NCBI RefSeq assembly: GCF_030123065.1
Contig: NZ_CP126093.1
Span: 1,306,001 to 1,370,000, forward strand
Length of the DNA stretch: 64,000 nucleotides
From: Neobacillus sp. DY30
GTDB taxonomy: Bacteria; Bacillota; Bacilli; Bacillales; Cytobacillaceae
Direction of reading: 5' to 3'
Under the pieces are notes generated by a model. That model did not search any database, was not told the DNA's origin, and worked only from the letters and a program-made list of their open reading frames with translations. Positions 1 through 7,286 of this stretch are shown piece by piece (the stretch's first letter is position 1; each line of letters starts with the position of its first letter). Position numbers and translations under genes: made by a program.

Positions 1-2
1 TC

Positions 3-2168
3 GTAAACCGTCCATTGGACATTATCGACAAGCCTCTCGAAATCTATTACGAGCAAATCGCGAAAAGGAATGCGCGCGGCATTGCTTCGGTTGAAACAGA
101 CGAAGAAAAGCGAGAGCAAGCGTTCAAGGATTTCTACGAGATTTTAGTTTCGCTTGATTTCGTGCCTGGTGGCCGTGTTATTTACGGAGCTGGCTCGGAT
201 ACTGACGTAACATACTTTAACTGCTACGTCATGCCTTATCCGGCTGACAGTCGCGAAGGAATCGGTGAGCACCGTAATAAAGTAATGGAAATTATGTCGC
301 GAGGCGGTGGCGTAGGAACTAACGGATCGACACTTCGTCCACGTAACGCCATTGCAAAAGGAGTAAACGGCAAGTCGTCCGGTTCTGTTTCGTGGCTCGA
401 TGATATTGCGAAATTAACGCACTTAGTAGAACAAGGAGGTTCGCGCAGAGGGGCGCAAATGATTATGCTCGCCGACTGGCACCCGGATATTATCGAGTTT
501 ATTATTTCAAAAATGCAAAATCCGAAGATTCTCCGATTCCTTATCGAGAATACAGGCGATGATGAGATTCGTAGATTAGCGCAAGCAAAACTTAAATTCA
601 CACCGTTAACACCTGACGAAAGGGCAATGTACGAAACTGCTGCAATGTACTTACCTGACGGCTCAGCCCGTAAACAAGCGCAACAAAAACTAGCAGACGG
701 CGGTAACTACGGTGTTAATAACGAAGAATTCCTAACAGGCGCAAACATTTCTGTTGCTATAACTAAGGACTTTATGGAAGCGGTCGAAAACGATACTGAA
801 TACGAGCTACGCTTTCCTGACATCGAAAATTATAGCGAATACGACAAGGCGCTTTATAACGATACATGGCACCATTACGGAGATGTTCGCCAGTGGGAAG
901 ATTTAGGATTCGGAATTAAAACATACCGAACGATCAAAGCGAAGGAACTATGGAATCTGATTAATATTTGCGCAACATACAGCGCTGAGCCGGGTATTTT
1001 CTTTATCGATAATGCAAACGAAGCGACAAACGCAACAGCTTACGGTCAGCAAGTAGTTTGTACTAACCCATGTGGAGAGCAGCCTCTTGCACCGTATTCT
1101 GTATGTAACTTGGCCGCTGTTAACCTCGCAAACATGGCGGATAAAGAAACGAAAACAGTCGATTATGACCGCCTAAAGCGGACTGTGGAAATTGGTACTC
1201 GTTTTATGGATAACGTAATCAGCGCGACTCCTTACTTCATGGAAGAAAATACGACTCAAGCGCTAGGCGAACGTCGTTTAGGAATGGGCGTTATGGGCTT
1301 ACACGATCTATTGATTTACTGCGAGGCTGAATACGGAAGTGAACGAGGAAATGAAATTGTCGATAAAGTATTCGAAGTAATGGCGACAACAGGTTATCGT
1401 GCTTCTATAGAATTATCAAAGGAAAAAGGACAGTTCCCATTCTTAGGAAAATTAGAAGATGGACGCCAGCGCTTTGTTAATTCCGGATATATGAAGAAAA
1501 TGCCGAAAGATATTCGTCAAGGAGTGTTAGAGCACGGTATTAGAAACTCACATGTTTTAACAGTTGCTCCGACTGGTAGTACCGGTAGCATGGTCGGATG
1601 TTCGACCGGACTTGAGCCATATTTCTCTTTTAAATACTATCGCAGTGGTCGACTCGGTAAGTTTATGGAAGTCGTGGCGGACATCGTGCAGGAATATCTT
1701 GACGCCAATCCTGACACTGATCCGAACAACTTGCCGTCATGGTTCGTCAGCTCAATGCAACTAACACCGGAACAGCATGTCGACGTTCAGTGTATCATTC
1801 AGCGTTGGGTAGACAGTTCGTTAAGCAAGACGGTCAATGCTCCGAAAGGTTATTCCGTTAAACAAGTAGAGGCAGTTTACGAACGCTTATATAAAGGCGG
1901 TGCGAAGGGTGGTACGGTTTATGTTGACGGCTCACGCGACGCTCAAGTGCTTTCATTGACTGCCGAAGAGAATACGTTTGAGGAAACGGAAGTTGAAGCG
2001 CCGAAAGTCGTCCTAGTCGATACGATTAATGAAATTCGCTCTACTGACGTAACTTACGGAAACGAGGTCGGAGAAACATGCCCGATTTGCCGAAAAGGTG
2101 AAATTATCGACGCTGGCGGATGTAATACGTGCAGTAATTGCGGCGCTCAGTTGAAGTGCGGGTTGTAG
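3..2168 (+). CDS. nrdJ: Class II (adenosylcobalamin-dependent) ribonucleotide reductase, 5' partial
   Basis: Reduces ribonucleotides to deoxyribonucleotides with a B12-derived radical, supplying phage DNA synthesis. The open frame runs off the left edge. The TTG at 15 is internal, because the codons from position 3 are open and the usual N-terminal ~30-50 residues are missing. Visible motifs: an early FNCYVMP cysteine, the glycine-rich SRGGGVGTNGSTLRPR stretch typical of class II enzymes, NPCGEQ with the thiyl cysteine followed by CNLAAVNL, the ...APTGSTGS... loop, and a C-terminal CPIC...CNTCSNCG...C redox tail. There is a single subunit and no NrdF-like partner nearby. The dCMP deaminase gene follows one base after the stop, so the two are probably co-transcribed and feed the same pathway. 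The family assignment is firm; phage origin is inferred from the neighbours. Confidence 0.93.
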   Translation, partial: VNRPLDIIDKPLEIYYEQIAKRNARGIASVETDEEKREQAFKDFYEILVSLDFVPGGRVIYGAGSDTDVTYFNCYVMPYPADSREGIGEHRNKVMEIMSRGGGVGTNGSTLRPRNAIAKGVNGKSSGSVSWLDDIAKLTHLVEQGGSRRGAQMIMLADWHPDIIEFIISKMQNPKILRFLIENTGDDEIRRLAQAKLKFTPLTPDERAMYETAAMYLPDGSARKQAQQKLADGGNYGVNNEEFLTGANISVAITKDFMEAVENDTEYELRFPDIENYSEYDKALYNDTWHHYGDVRQWEDLGFGIKTYRTIKAKELWNLINICATYSAEPGIFFIDNANEATNATAYGQQVVCTNPCGEQPLAPYSVCNLAAVNLANMADKETKTVDYDRLKRTVEIGTRFMDNVISATPYFMEENTTQALGERRLGMGVMGLHDLLIYCEAEYGSERGNEIVDKVFEVMATTGYRASIELSKEKGQFPFLGKLEDGRQRFVNSGYMKKMPKDIRQGVLEHGIRNSHVLTVAPTGSTGSMVGCSTGLEPYFSFKYYRSGRLGKFMEVVADIVQEYLDANPDTDPNNLPSWFVSSMQLTPEQHVDVQCIIQRWVDSSLSKTVNAPKGYSVKQVEAVYERLYKGGAKGGTVYVDGSRDAQVLSLTAEENTFEETEVEAPKVVLVDTINEIRSTDVTYGNEVGETCPICRKGEIIDAGGCNTCSNCGAQLKCGL

Positions 2169-2169
2169 T

Positions 2170-2577
2170 ATGCGTAAATCATGGGACGAATACTTCATGG
2201 ATATTGCGTTCATGGTAGCGGAAAGGTCGACGTGTAGTAAGTTGCACGTCGGCTGTGTCCTCGTGAAAGATAATCGGATTATCTCAACGGGCTATAACGG
2301 CTCAATACGAGGACATGAACATTGTACGGACGTCGGCTGTCTGCTTAACGAAGAAGGACGCTGCATACGCACCATACATGCAGAACAAAACGCAATCTTG
2401 CTGGCGCTAACTTCATCGGAGGGATCGACGGCTTATGTAACGCATGAACCTTGCGAAAATTGTACGAAACTACTAAATCAAGCGGGTGTTAAGCGCGTCG
2501 TTTACGCTAATTCGTATAAGAACGCAAGGAATAGCGAGTTTATGCTCGGAATAAACTCCGAATTATTTACGCGATGA
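2170..2577 (+). CDS. dCMP deaminase (deoxycytidylate deaminase family)
   Basis: Converts dCMP to dUMP, the substrate of thymidylate synthase. The 135-residue length is typical. The zinc site is complete: HAEQNA holds the His ligand and catalytic Glu, and PCENC supplies the two Cys ligands. An extra CTDVGC/GRC cluster between strand 2 and the HAE motif matches the second zinc or structural site of ComEB-like and T4-type enzymes. ATG follows the nrdJ stop by one base, which implies tight operon coupling. With dut (4918) and thyX (5494) it completes a dCMP to dUMP to dTMP route. Confidence 0.93.
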   Translation: MRKSWDEYFMDIAFMVAERSTCSKLHVGCVLVKDNRIISTGYNGSIRGHEHCTDVGCLLNEEGRCIRTIHAEQNAILLALTSSEGSTAYVTHEPCENCTKLLNQAGVKRVVYANSYKNARNSEFMLGINSELFTR

Positions 2578-2618
2578 ATGTCCGAAAAAGAAACCTAACG
2601 CGACATTATAAGTAAGAT

Positions 2619-2658
2619 GGCGGTAGCCAAACGCTTCGCGTAAGCGACGGTTATCGCC
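2619..2658. other. Stable two-part stem-loop between dCMP deaminase and the small membrane protein
   Basis: GGCGGTAGCC (2619-2628) pairs with GGTTATCGCC (2649-2658), ten pairs including G-U pairs. It encloses an inner stem CGCTT/AAGCG (2632-2636 with 2642-2646). No T-run follows, so it is not a classical terminator. It ends about 14 bases before the next ribosome site. An RNA-stability or translation-control element is a guess. Confidence 0.4.
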
Positions 2659-2684
2659 CGCCAATTAAACCGGAGGTGTTATCG

Positions 2685-2822
2685 TTGAGATCATTATCGT
2701 ATATCGTAGCCGGATTTATCACTACATTAGCAATTTCGCAGAGCATAGGCGTTCCTTCCGCAGCCCTTTTCCTCATTGCGGTAGCTGGAATCGTAGTAAC
2801 TAACGAAAGCGAGGCGAAGTAA
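2685..2822 (+). CDS. Small hydrophobic phage protein (45 aa, one membrane segment)
   Basis: TTG start at 2685, chosen because CGGAGGTG at 2671-2678 sits seven bases upstream. The product begins MRSLSYIVAGF and is hydrophobic over residues ~5-38 (ITTLAISQ, AALFLIAVAGIVV), ending in a charged ESEAK tail. That suggests a single-pass membrane peptide. Function is not recognised. The stop lies 3 bases before the phoH-like start, so the two are likely translated from one message. It is too small to be excluded as a chance ORF, but the ribosome site and close packing support it. Confidence 0.6.
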   Translation: MRSLSYIVAGFITTLAISQSIGVPSAALFLIAVAGIVVTNESEAK

Positions 2823-2825
2823 TTA

Positions 2826-3560
2826 ATGGGATTCTTCGGAATAAACGCAAAGAACGAAGAGCAAAAAGCAGCAATGCAGGCGCTAATCAATAAAAAGCCT
2901 TTCACGTTTTTAACAGGTCCGGCAGGCAGCGGTAAGACACTTGTAGCTCAGGCGGTTGGGCTCGAACGAACAATTGACCGCCCAAAATATCGCAAAATGA
3001 TTTACACACGTTTGCAAACGCAAGTCGGAATGGATATCGGTGCATTACCTGGTGACTTAAACGAAAAGACTTATCCGTTTATCGCACCGTTCATGGATAA
3101 CCTCGAAGTGATGAGCGAAAAGGCGAACGAGATAAAGCGGTTTTTAACGGAAGGTGACGAAGATAGACGAAAAGTTTTCTTTGACTCAATACAAACTATC
3201 CGCGGGCGATCACTTAATTTTACCTACGTAATGTTTGACGAAATTCAGAACGTCGATATTCATACTATCTCAGCGCTTGCAACACGACCGGGGATGGACG
3301 CAAAGTTTGTGTTTCTCGGAAACTTTTCGCAGATAGATAATCCGAGGTTACGTTCTACTCAAAATAACGGGTTATACAAGTTACTTAACGGTCTTTATGA
3401 GAAAGGCGCTCATCAATATTTCGATCATATTAACTTAAGGGAAACACAGCGTCACCCAGTAGTCGAGGTAGTCGAGGATATACTTCGGAACAATGAAATG
3501 CCGAAGGAATTCGCAGAGTTGGAAGCACGCGGTAACATCGCAGGGCCGTTAGAATGGTAA
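2826..3560 (+). CDS. PhoH-like P-loop ATPase
   Basis: 244-residue PhoH-family ATPase. Residues ~31-40 form the Walker A loop GPAGSGKTLV. MFDEIQN near residue 138 is Walker B, and FLGNFSQID near residue 165 corresponds to the conserved sensor region of PhoH/helicase-like ATPases. C-terminal arginines (INLRETQRHPVV) fit the arginine-finger region. Phage PhoH proteins are common in early regions and are thought to act on RNA or nucleic acids, but the exact role is unsettled. Lies between the nucleotide-metabolism genes with almost no spacing. Confidence 0.88.
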   Translation: MGFFGINAKNEEQKAAMQALINKKPFTFLTGPAGSGKTLVAQAVGLERTIDRPKYRKMIYTRLQTQVGMDIGALPGDLNEKTYPFIAPFMDNLEVMSEKANEIKRFLTEGDEDRRKVFFDSIQTIRGRSLNFTYVMFDEIQNVDIHTISALATRPGMDAKFVFLGNFSQIDNPRLRSTQNNGLYKLLNGLYEKGAHQYFDHINLRETQRHPVVEVVEDILRNNEMPKEFAELEARGNIAGPLEW

Positions 3561-3664
3561 TCGCGTTCCTATTCGGAGGTCTTTGCGGGGCGTTGGTGAT
3601 GGCGATAGTGGCGGCGGACTCTTATCGAAAGGGCTACGAGGATGGCAAGTACCGCCATTCTTGA
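3554..3664 (+). CDS. Small membrane-anchored phage protein (36 aa)
   Basis: ATG at 3554 lies inside the last codons of the phoH-like gene (8-base overlap including its stop), so translation would be coupled. The product starts MVIAFLFGGLCGALVM, one membrane segment of ~20 residues, then a polar tail SYRKGYEDGKYRHS. The Y-x-x-G-Y-x-x-G pattern is seen in many tiny phage membrane proteins. No independent Shine-Dalgarno is evident. Function unknown. Confidence 0.5.
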   Translation: MVIAFLFGGLCGALVMAIVAADSYRKGYEDGKYRHS

Positions 3665-3699
3665 AACATATTGCGACGATAAAAGGAGATAGAAATTAA

Positions 3700-3798
3700 A
3701 TGAAAGTAATAAAAGTAGATGTACTTAAAATCAAAGTGGTAGAAGGAAAAATGACATCCGATGAACCATTTAAAGTATTTTGGATTGCAGGATTATAA
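3700..3798 (+). CDS. Hypothetical phage micro-protein (32 aa)
   Basis: Starts at ATG 3700 with AAAAGGAGAT at 3681-3690 at good distance. The short basic and hydrophobic product (MKVIKVDVLKIKVVEG...) shows no recognisable motif. The strong ribosome site, and the shared upstream signature of neighbouring small genes (see findings), are the main support. Confidence 0.45.
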   Translation: MKVIKVDVLKIKVVEGKMTSDEPFKVFWIAGL

Positions 3799-3843
3799 CG
3801 TCATCTTACGAATCATTATCCGACAATAAAAGGAGGTATTACG

Positions 3844-4017
3844 ATGAGCCAGCCTTTTGAATATTCGCAGATATTTTATAACGAAGTCATCTACTACTTG
3901 GAAACGAAATGGCAGCGCAGACTAACCGATCACGAAAAGCACGTATTAATCGAAGGTTACCGCTTTGGACGCCTGACCGAAGCAGAAAATGAGATACGCA
4001 TACTGGAGGCGAAATAA
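3844..4017 (+). CDS. Hypothetical phage protein (57 aa)
   Basis: ATG at 3844 follows AAAGGAGGT at 3829-3837. The product is polar and probably helical (MSQPFEYSQIFYNEVIYYLE..., with HEKHVLIEGYRFGRL). No known motif. Its TAA shares a base with the ATG of the next gene (stop-start overlap at 4017), a sign of translational coupling in this tightly packed early operon. Confidence 0.65.
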   Translation: MSQPFEYSQIFYNEVIYYLETKWQRRLTDHEKHVLIEGYRFGRLTEAENEIRILEAK

Positions 4018-4211
4018 TGCCGTTCTATACTTTCAATTGTACGCAATGTGACACGCAAAAAGACGAACTGGTCCCGATGGGAACAGAATCTACAACCTGC
4101 ACCACTTGCGGAGAGCCAACGGTCAAGCAGCCGAGCTACCGATTCAGCGCAACGGGCCTACCTAACGGTTTTTCTATGACTCGAAGTCAATCACGTAATA
4201 ACACGAAGTGA
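4017..4211 (+). CDS. FmdB-type zinc-ribbon protein
   Basis: 64 residues. An N-terminal CTQC and a later CTTC pair form a zinc ribbon of the FmdB/CxxC_CxxC_SSSS regulatory-protein type (MPFYTFNCTQC...CTTCGEP...). The C-terminal half is basic and polar. Small zinc ribbons of this kind occur in phages and in bacterial regulators; the partner is unknown. ATG overlaps the previous stop by one base. Confidence 0.75.
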   Translation: MPFYTFNCTQCDTQKDELVPMGTESTTCTTCGEPTVKQPSYRFSATGLPNGFSMTRSQSRNNTK

Positions 4212-4225
4212 AAGGAATGATACGC

Positions 4226-4813
4226 ATGAAAAAGAAGGCGGTCGCAGTCGTCACAGCCGTCGCACTGGCCGGAGGTATCTACGCCGGAAGCTATTTGACG
4301 AAACCAAACGAAACTGTCACGCCAGTTCAACACGAAGCGAAAGCGGTCTACGTCGACAAGCAAGCGGTCATTAACGCACTGTCCACCAAGGCGCAAATCG
4401 TCGGCCTGACCGGCAAGGTTTCGAAAACGATCACGTATAAAGACAACGCTTGGTATGGCGACAAAACGTATAAGCTGGCGGCAACCGGCACGTTTAAGCT
4501 CGGAGTTGATACTAGCGACATCATTATCACAACGCATGGCAACACGGTCAACGTCAAGTTTCCGCAGCCGAAGATTATCAGCGTTGACATTCCGTTTGAC
4601 AAGGCGGAACTAAGTAAAGACGTCAGCTGGACGCGGAAGGACATAAGCGAGGCGGAGCTCCAGGCGATGTTCGGCAAAGCACGTACGGGAGCAGTCGACG
4701 ATATCAAGCGCAATAGGCAGGCGTTTGAGAAGGCGGGCGATAGTGTAGAGCGGACGATTGAGGCGTTGATTGAGTCGGTGGAAGGCGTAGAGGACGTGGA
4801 GTTCGAACGATGA
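4226..4813 (+). CDS. DUF4230-like membrane-anchored protein
   Basis: 195 residues from ATG 4226. This start is preferred over the in-frame GTG at 4208 because AAAGGA (4211-4216) is correctly spaced for it. N-terminus KKKAVAVVTAVALAGGIY is a signal anchor. The rest is extracytoplasmic in character, with alternating beta-like segments (GTFKLGVDTSDIII, NTVNVKFPQPKIIS) and a helical C-terminal part (ELQAMFGKA...QAFEKAGDSVERTIEALIES). The pattern matches the DUF4230 family of unknown function. Presence in a phage early operon is unusual. The stop overlaps an in-frame ATG upstream of dut. Confidence 0.6.
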   Translation: MKKKAVAVVTAVALAGGIYAGSYLTKPNETVTPVQHEAKAVYVDKQAVINALSTKAQIVGLTGKVSKTITYKDNAWYGDKTYKLAATGTFKLGVDTSDIIITTHGNTVNVKFPQPKIISVDIPFDKAELSKDVSWTRKDISEAELQAMFGKARTGAVDDIKRNRQAFEKAGDSVERTIEALIESVEGVEDVEFER

Positions 4814-4917
4814 GTTATCTCATGATTCACACGATCCGCCGCCTAATGTGCGACAAGTTTTCGGTTCTATGTACGATTGAAGAATTAAACGCGAAACAAG
4901 AACGGGAGGACGAACGA

Positions 4918-5358
4918 ATGAAAGTAAACGTTAGAATTAAAAAAGCAGCACCCGACGTCAACCTACCGAAATACCAGTCGGACATGGCAGCAGGCTTCGA
5001 TATTGAGGCATACATCAGCACACCAGTTGTCATTCCGATAGGCGAGCGCAGATTAATCGGAACGGGCTTGCATTTCCAACTACCGCCGGACTTCGAATTA
5101 CAATTACGGCCACGCTCGGGATTAGCGCTTAAACACGGAATAACTTTAACGAATGCTCCTGCGACTATCGATGCGGACTTCACTGGCGAAGTAAAGGTGA
5201 TCGTAGAGAATCGCGGTAATGCACCGTTTGTCGTCGAAAATGGCATGCGTATATGTCAGGGCGTAATCAACAAAGTCGAGAAGGCGCAATTTAGCATCGT
5301 CGAGGAATTATCGGAAACAACGCGAGGAGCCGGTGGGTTTGGGTCGACTAGCGTATGA
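4918..5358 (+). CDS. dut: dUTPase (deoxyuridine 5'-triphosphate nucleotidohydrolase)
   Basis: Hydrolyses dUTP to dUMP and pyrophosphate, limiting uracil in phage DNA and feeding ThyX. 146 residues, a normal trimeric dUTPase length. All motifs are present: AGFDIEA (1), RPRSGLALKHG (2), NAPATIDADFTGEV (3), GMRICQGVI (4) and a C-terminal RGAGGFGSTS P-loop-like motif (5). The start at 4918 is chosen because GGGAGG lies at 4904-4909. An in-frame ATG at 4810, overlapping the previous stop, would add 36 residues; that form cannot be excluded. Confidence 0.93.
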   Translation: MKVNVRIKKAAPDVNLPKYQSDMAAGFDIEAYISTPVVIPIGERRLIGTGLHFQLPPDFELQLRPRSGLALKHGITLTNAPATIDADFTGEVKVIVENRGNAPFVVENGMRICQGVINKVEKAQFSIVEELSETTRGAGGFGSTSV

Positions 5359-5483
5359 CAATGGACGAATGCAAGCAGGCGATTAAGGCGTGTATCGACG
5401 CAGAACTTGCGAAAGGTACACGCAAAGCTAACATCGAAATCGAGTTGATTCACTTTATTAAGCGTGAGTTATACAAGGACTAG
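5355..5483 (+). CDS. Hypothetical phage protein (42 aa)
   Basis: ATG at 5355 overlaps the dut stop (ATGA). The product is a short amphipathic helical protein (MTMDECKQAIKACIDAELAKG, then IEIELIHFIKREL). No motif recognised. The overlapped start and the thyX ribosome site that directly follows its stop place it inside the dut-thyX operon. Confidence 0.55.
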   Translation: MTMDECKQAIKACIDAELAKGTRKANIEIELIHFIKRELYKD

Positions 5484-5493
5484 GAGGACGAAT

Positions 5494-6234
5494 ATGTACG
5501 ATTTAAGCAAATTACCGCAACGAGATTGGAACAAAACGTTAGAACATGAGGAAGTTTATCGCGGAAAGACATTACGCATTTATTCCGTCGCACCTCAAGC
5601 GCATATCATAGGTGTAACCCAGCCGGTCGGAATGCTCGAAGGATACTCGGCTGACGCAATTCTAGTTAAGGCTTTCGAAAAGAATTATAAAACTCCGTCA
5701 AAACCTGGCGTTGTTGATAAGTATGGATTCGAGCAAATGCACGGTGAGCCACTCGAATTAGTTTCGTTTCAATACGAATGTATCTTTGATCGCGCAACTG
5801 AGGCGGAAATGAACCGGTACCGTCACAACTCAAAAAACTACGAATCTAGTCGTTATGTTGACCCGTTCAAGCACGGACTGACTGTCGTATTCCCCGACGA
5901 TTGTGTAACGGATGAGCAGAAATTCGATTTTATGCACGATGTTGTTCTAGAAGCTTTCTTTAGGTATACCGACGCCATTCTCGATAACGGCGCAAAGAAG
6001 CAGGCAGCGCGGCGCAGGCTAGGAACCTATCAAGCAGTCGAATCAGTATTCTCGATTAACCTACGCTCTCTTTGGCACATGGCTCGCCAACGTTCTGCGG
6101 AGCTATCTCCAAATGGAAAAGAAGCCGAACCACAAATCGGGGATGTAATGACGCAAGCAGTTTACGCAATCGAGCCGTACTTACCTAGATTCTACGGTAC
6201 GCTACTCGAGCAAATCGGAAAGGGCTATCGTTAA
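5494..6234 (+). CDS. thyX: Flavin-dependent thymidylate synthase (ThyX)
   Basis: Makes dTMP from dUMP using methylene-tetrahydrofolate, NADPH and FAD. 246 residues from ATG 5494, preceded by TAGGAGG. The signature is R108-Y-R-x7-S118 within RYRHNSKNYESSRY. It lines up with the canonical RHRx7S ThyX motif, with His replaced by Tyr and the downstream S-x-N-x-x-S-x-R-Y pattern kept. C-terminal NLRSLWHMARQRS matches the conserved substrate-binding RxxxxxxxxR region. Together with dCMP deaminase and dUTPase it gives a full phage route to dTMP. The assignment is strong despite the variant motif. Confidence 0.9.
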   Translation: MYDLSKLPQRDWNKTLEHEEVYRGKTLRIYSVAPQAHIIGVTQPVGMLEGYSADAILVKAFEKNYKTPSKPGVVDKYGFEQMHGEPLELVSFQYECIFDRATEAEMNRYRHNSKNYESSRYVDPFKHGLTVVFPDDCVTDEQKFDFMHDVVLEAFFRYTDAILDNGAKKQAARRRLGTYQAVESVFSINLRSLWHMARQRSAELSPNGKEAEPQIGDVMTQAVYAIEPYLPRFYGTLLEQIGKGYR

Positions 6235-6277
6235 TGAAACGTTGAACGAAAATATGACATAAATAGGAGATGCTAAA

Positions 6278-6484
6278 ATGCCTAGAAAGAAACGAAATAT
6301 GAAAGATATGTTTGAAGAATTTGACCAAATTAGTTCAAATGTCAAAGCGTTAAGTGGAATAGTACAAAATCAAGGTACAACTGTATCCGATGAATATTTG
6401 ATGGAATGGATTGATTCGGTAAATGGTCAGATTAACCAGCTAAATTCACTGAAGGAAGATGTTGTTAGGTTCTATCAAGATTAA
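6278..6484 (+). CDS. Hypothetical phage protein (68 aa), AT-rich insert
   Basis: ATG at 6278 after ATAGGAGAT. Basic N-terminus (PRKKRNMKDMF), then a helical, probably coiled-coil region (FDQISSNVKALSGIV, WIDSVNGQINQLNSLKEDV). No motif recognised. It opens a block of four small AT-rich genes (6278-7238) whose base composition differs from the surrounding CG-rich phage genes, suggesting separate acquisition. Confidence 0.6.
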   Translation: MPRKKRNMKDMFEEFDQISSNVKALSGIVQNQGTTVSDEYLMEWIDSVNGQINQLNSLKEDVVRFYQD

Positions 6485-6510
6485 CGTCGCAATACGGTGA
6501 AATTGCGACG
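6485..6510. other. Inverted repeat just before a ribosome site
   Basis: CGTCGCAAT (6485-6493) is perfectly complementary to ATTGCGACG (6502-6510) across an 8-base loop. It starts directly after the stop of the 68-aa gene and ends just before TAAAGGAG of the next gene. No T-run follows. It carries the TGCGACGTAAAGGAG signature repeated in this region (see findings). Confidence 0.5.
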
Positions 6511-6526
6511 TAAAGGAGTGAACATT

Positions 6527-6652
6527 ATGTACAAAGAAGTTAAATGTCCTGCTTGTAAAGGCAAAGGGTTTTTCTTCAATGATAGCAAAGGTTACGAAGA
6601 AGAGTGTCTTACTTGTAATGGGACAGGAAAAGAGTATTCTACAATGTGTTGA
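6527..6652 (+). CDS. DnaJ-type zinc-finger micro-protein (41 aa)
   Basis: ATG at 6527 after TAAAGGAGTG. Two CxxC-x-G-x-G units (CPACKGKG and CLTCNGTG) give a complete four-cysteine zinc site like one repeat of the DnaJ cysteine-rich domain. It probably binds a protein or nucleic-acid partner; the partner is unknown. Confidence 0.7.
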   Translation: MYKEVKCPACKGKGFFFNDSKGYEEECLTCNGTGKEYSTMC

Positions 6653-6687
6653 ACCAAATTGTGACGTATAGGAAGGGAGAATTAACC

Positions 6688-6873
6688 TTGAAAAAGTACA
6701 GAATTGAGATTAGTCAAAATGGATGGGAATACACAGGTTACGCACTTGTTAAATGCAACGAATTAAAGAAAATTGCTAATAAAAAAGTAGTGGCAGATGG
6801 TATTGAAATTGAGTTTGACGAAGAAGTAGGAGATATAAAAGAAGTCGAAATGAAAGAAAACTTTGATTGGTAA
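6688..6873 (+). CDS. Hypothetical phage protein (61 aa)
   Basis: TTG start at 6688 chosen because GGAAGGGAG (6671-6679) is well placed. An upstream in-frame ATG at 6646 lies inside the previous gene without a ribosome site. The product (KKYRIEISQNGWEYTGYAL..., acidic C-terminus ending NFDW) shows no known motif. Confidence 0.55.
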   Translation: MKKYRIEISQNGWEYTGYALVKCNELKKIANKKVVADGIEIEFDEEVGDIKEVEMKENFDW

Positions 6874-6932
6874 TTATGTCGCATTACGATGCTATGTTGA
6901 ACCAAAAGACGACATAACAAGGCGGTGAAAAA

Positions 6933-7238
6933 ATGAAGGTTGTTCCAAGACGTTTTGCTTGTAAAAATTGCGGAAGAAAAACTTATAACTGGTATGAAAA
7001 GTGTTTAGATTGTAAAACTGAAAATTCTATCGGCGTGGTCGAAACAACTGATGAAATAAGGAAACAAGCTAGGCAATTCCTAGAGTCTTTGCCGAAAACA
7101 GAACTAATCGCTTTACTGGAAGAAGCAGGATTTGAAGTGGTTGAAGGTACTGGAAAAGTTATTTTTACAGATAAAGTAATTAAATCTAAACCTAAATATA
7201 TCGGTACAATAGAAGGCACTTTCGAAGATAAAAGATAG
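6933..7238 (+). CDS. Zinc-ribbon phage protein (101 aa)
   Basis: ATG at 6933 after AAGGCGGTG. N-terminal CKNC...CLDC forms a zinc ribbon (residues ~9-27). It is followed by a helical segment (TDEIRKQARQFLESLPKTELIALLEEAGFEVV broken here only by description) and a beta-rich tail. Family not recognised. Last gene of the AT-rich block. Confidence 0.65.
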   Translation: MKVVPRRFACKNCGRKTYNWYEKCLDCKTENSIGVVETTDEIRKQARQFLESLPKTELIALLEEAGFEVVEGTGKVIFTDKVIKSKPKYIGTIEGTFEDKR

Positions 7239-7286
7239 TCACATTTCGAATTAATAGCTTAGCACAAAACACAACGAGGTGATAAC

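Noticed and set aside
6646..6687. Upstream ATG for the 61-aa gene
   Set aside because: It lies inside the preceding zinc-finger gene without a ribosome site; TTG 6688 is well served.
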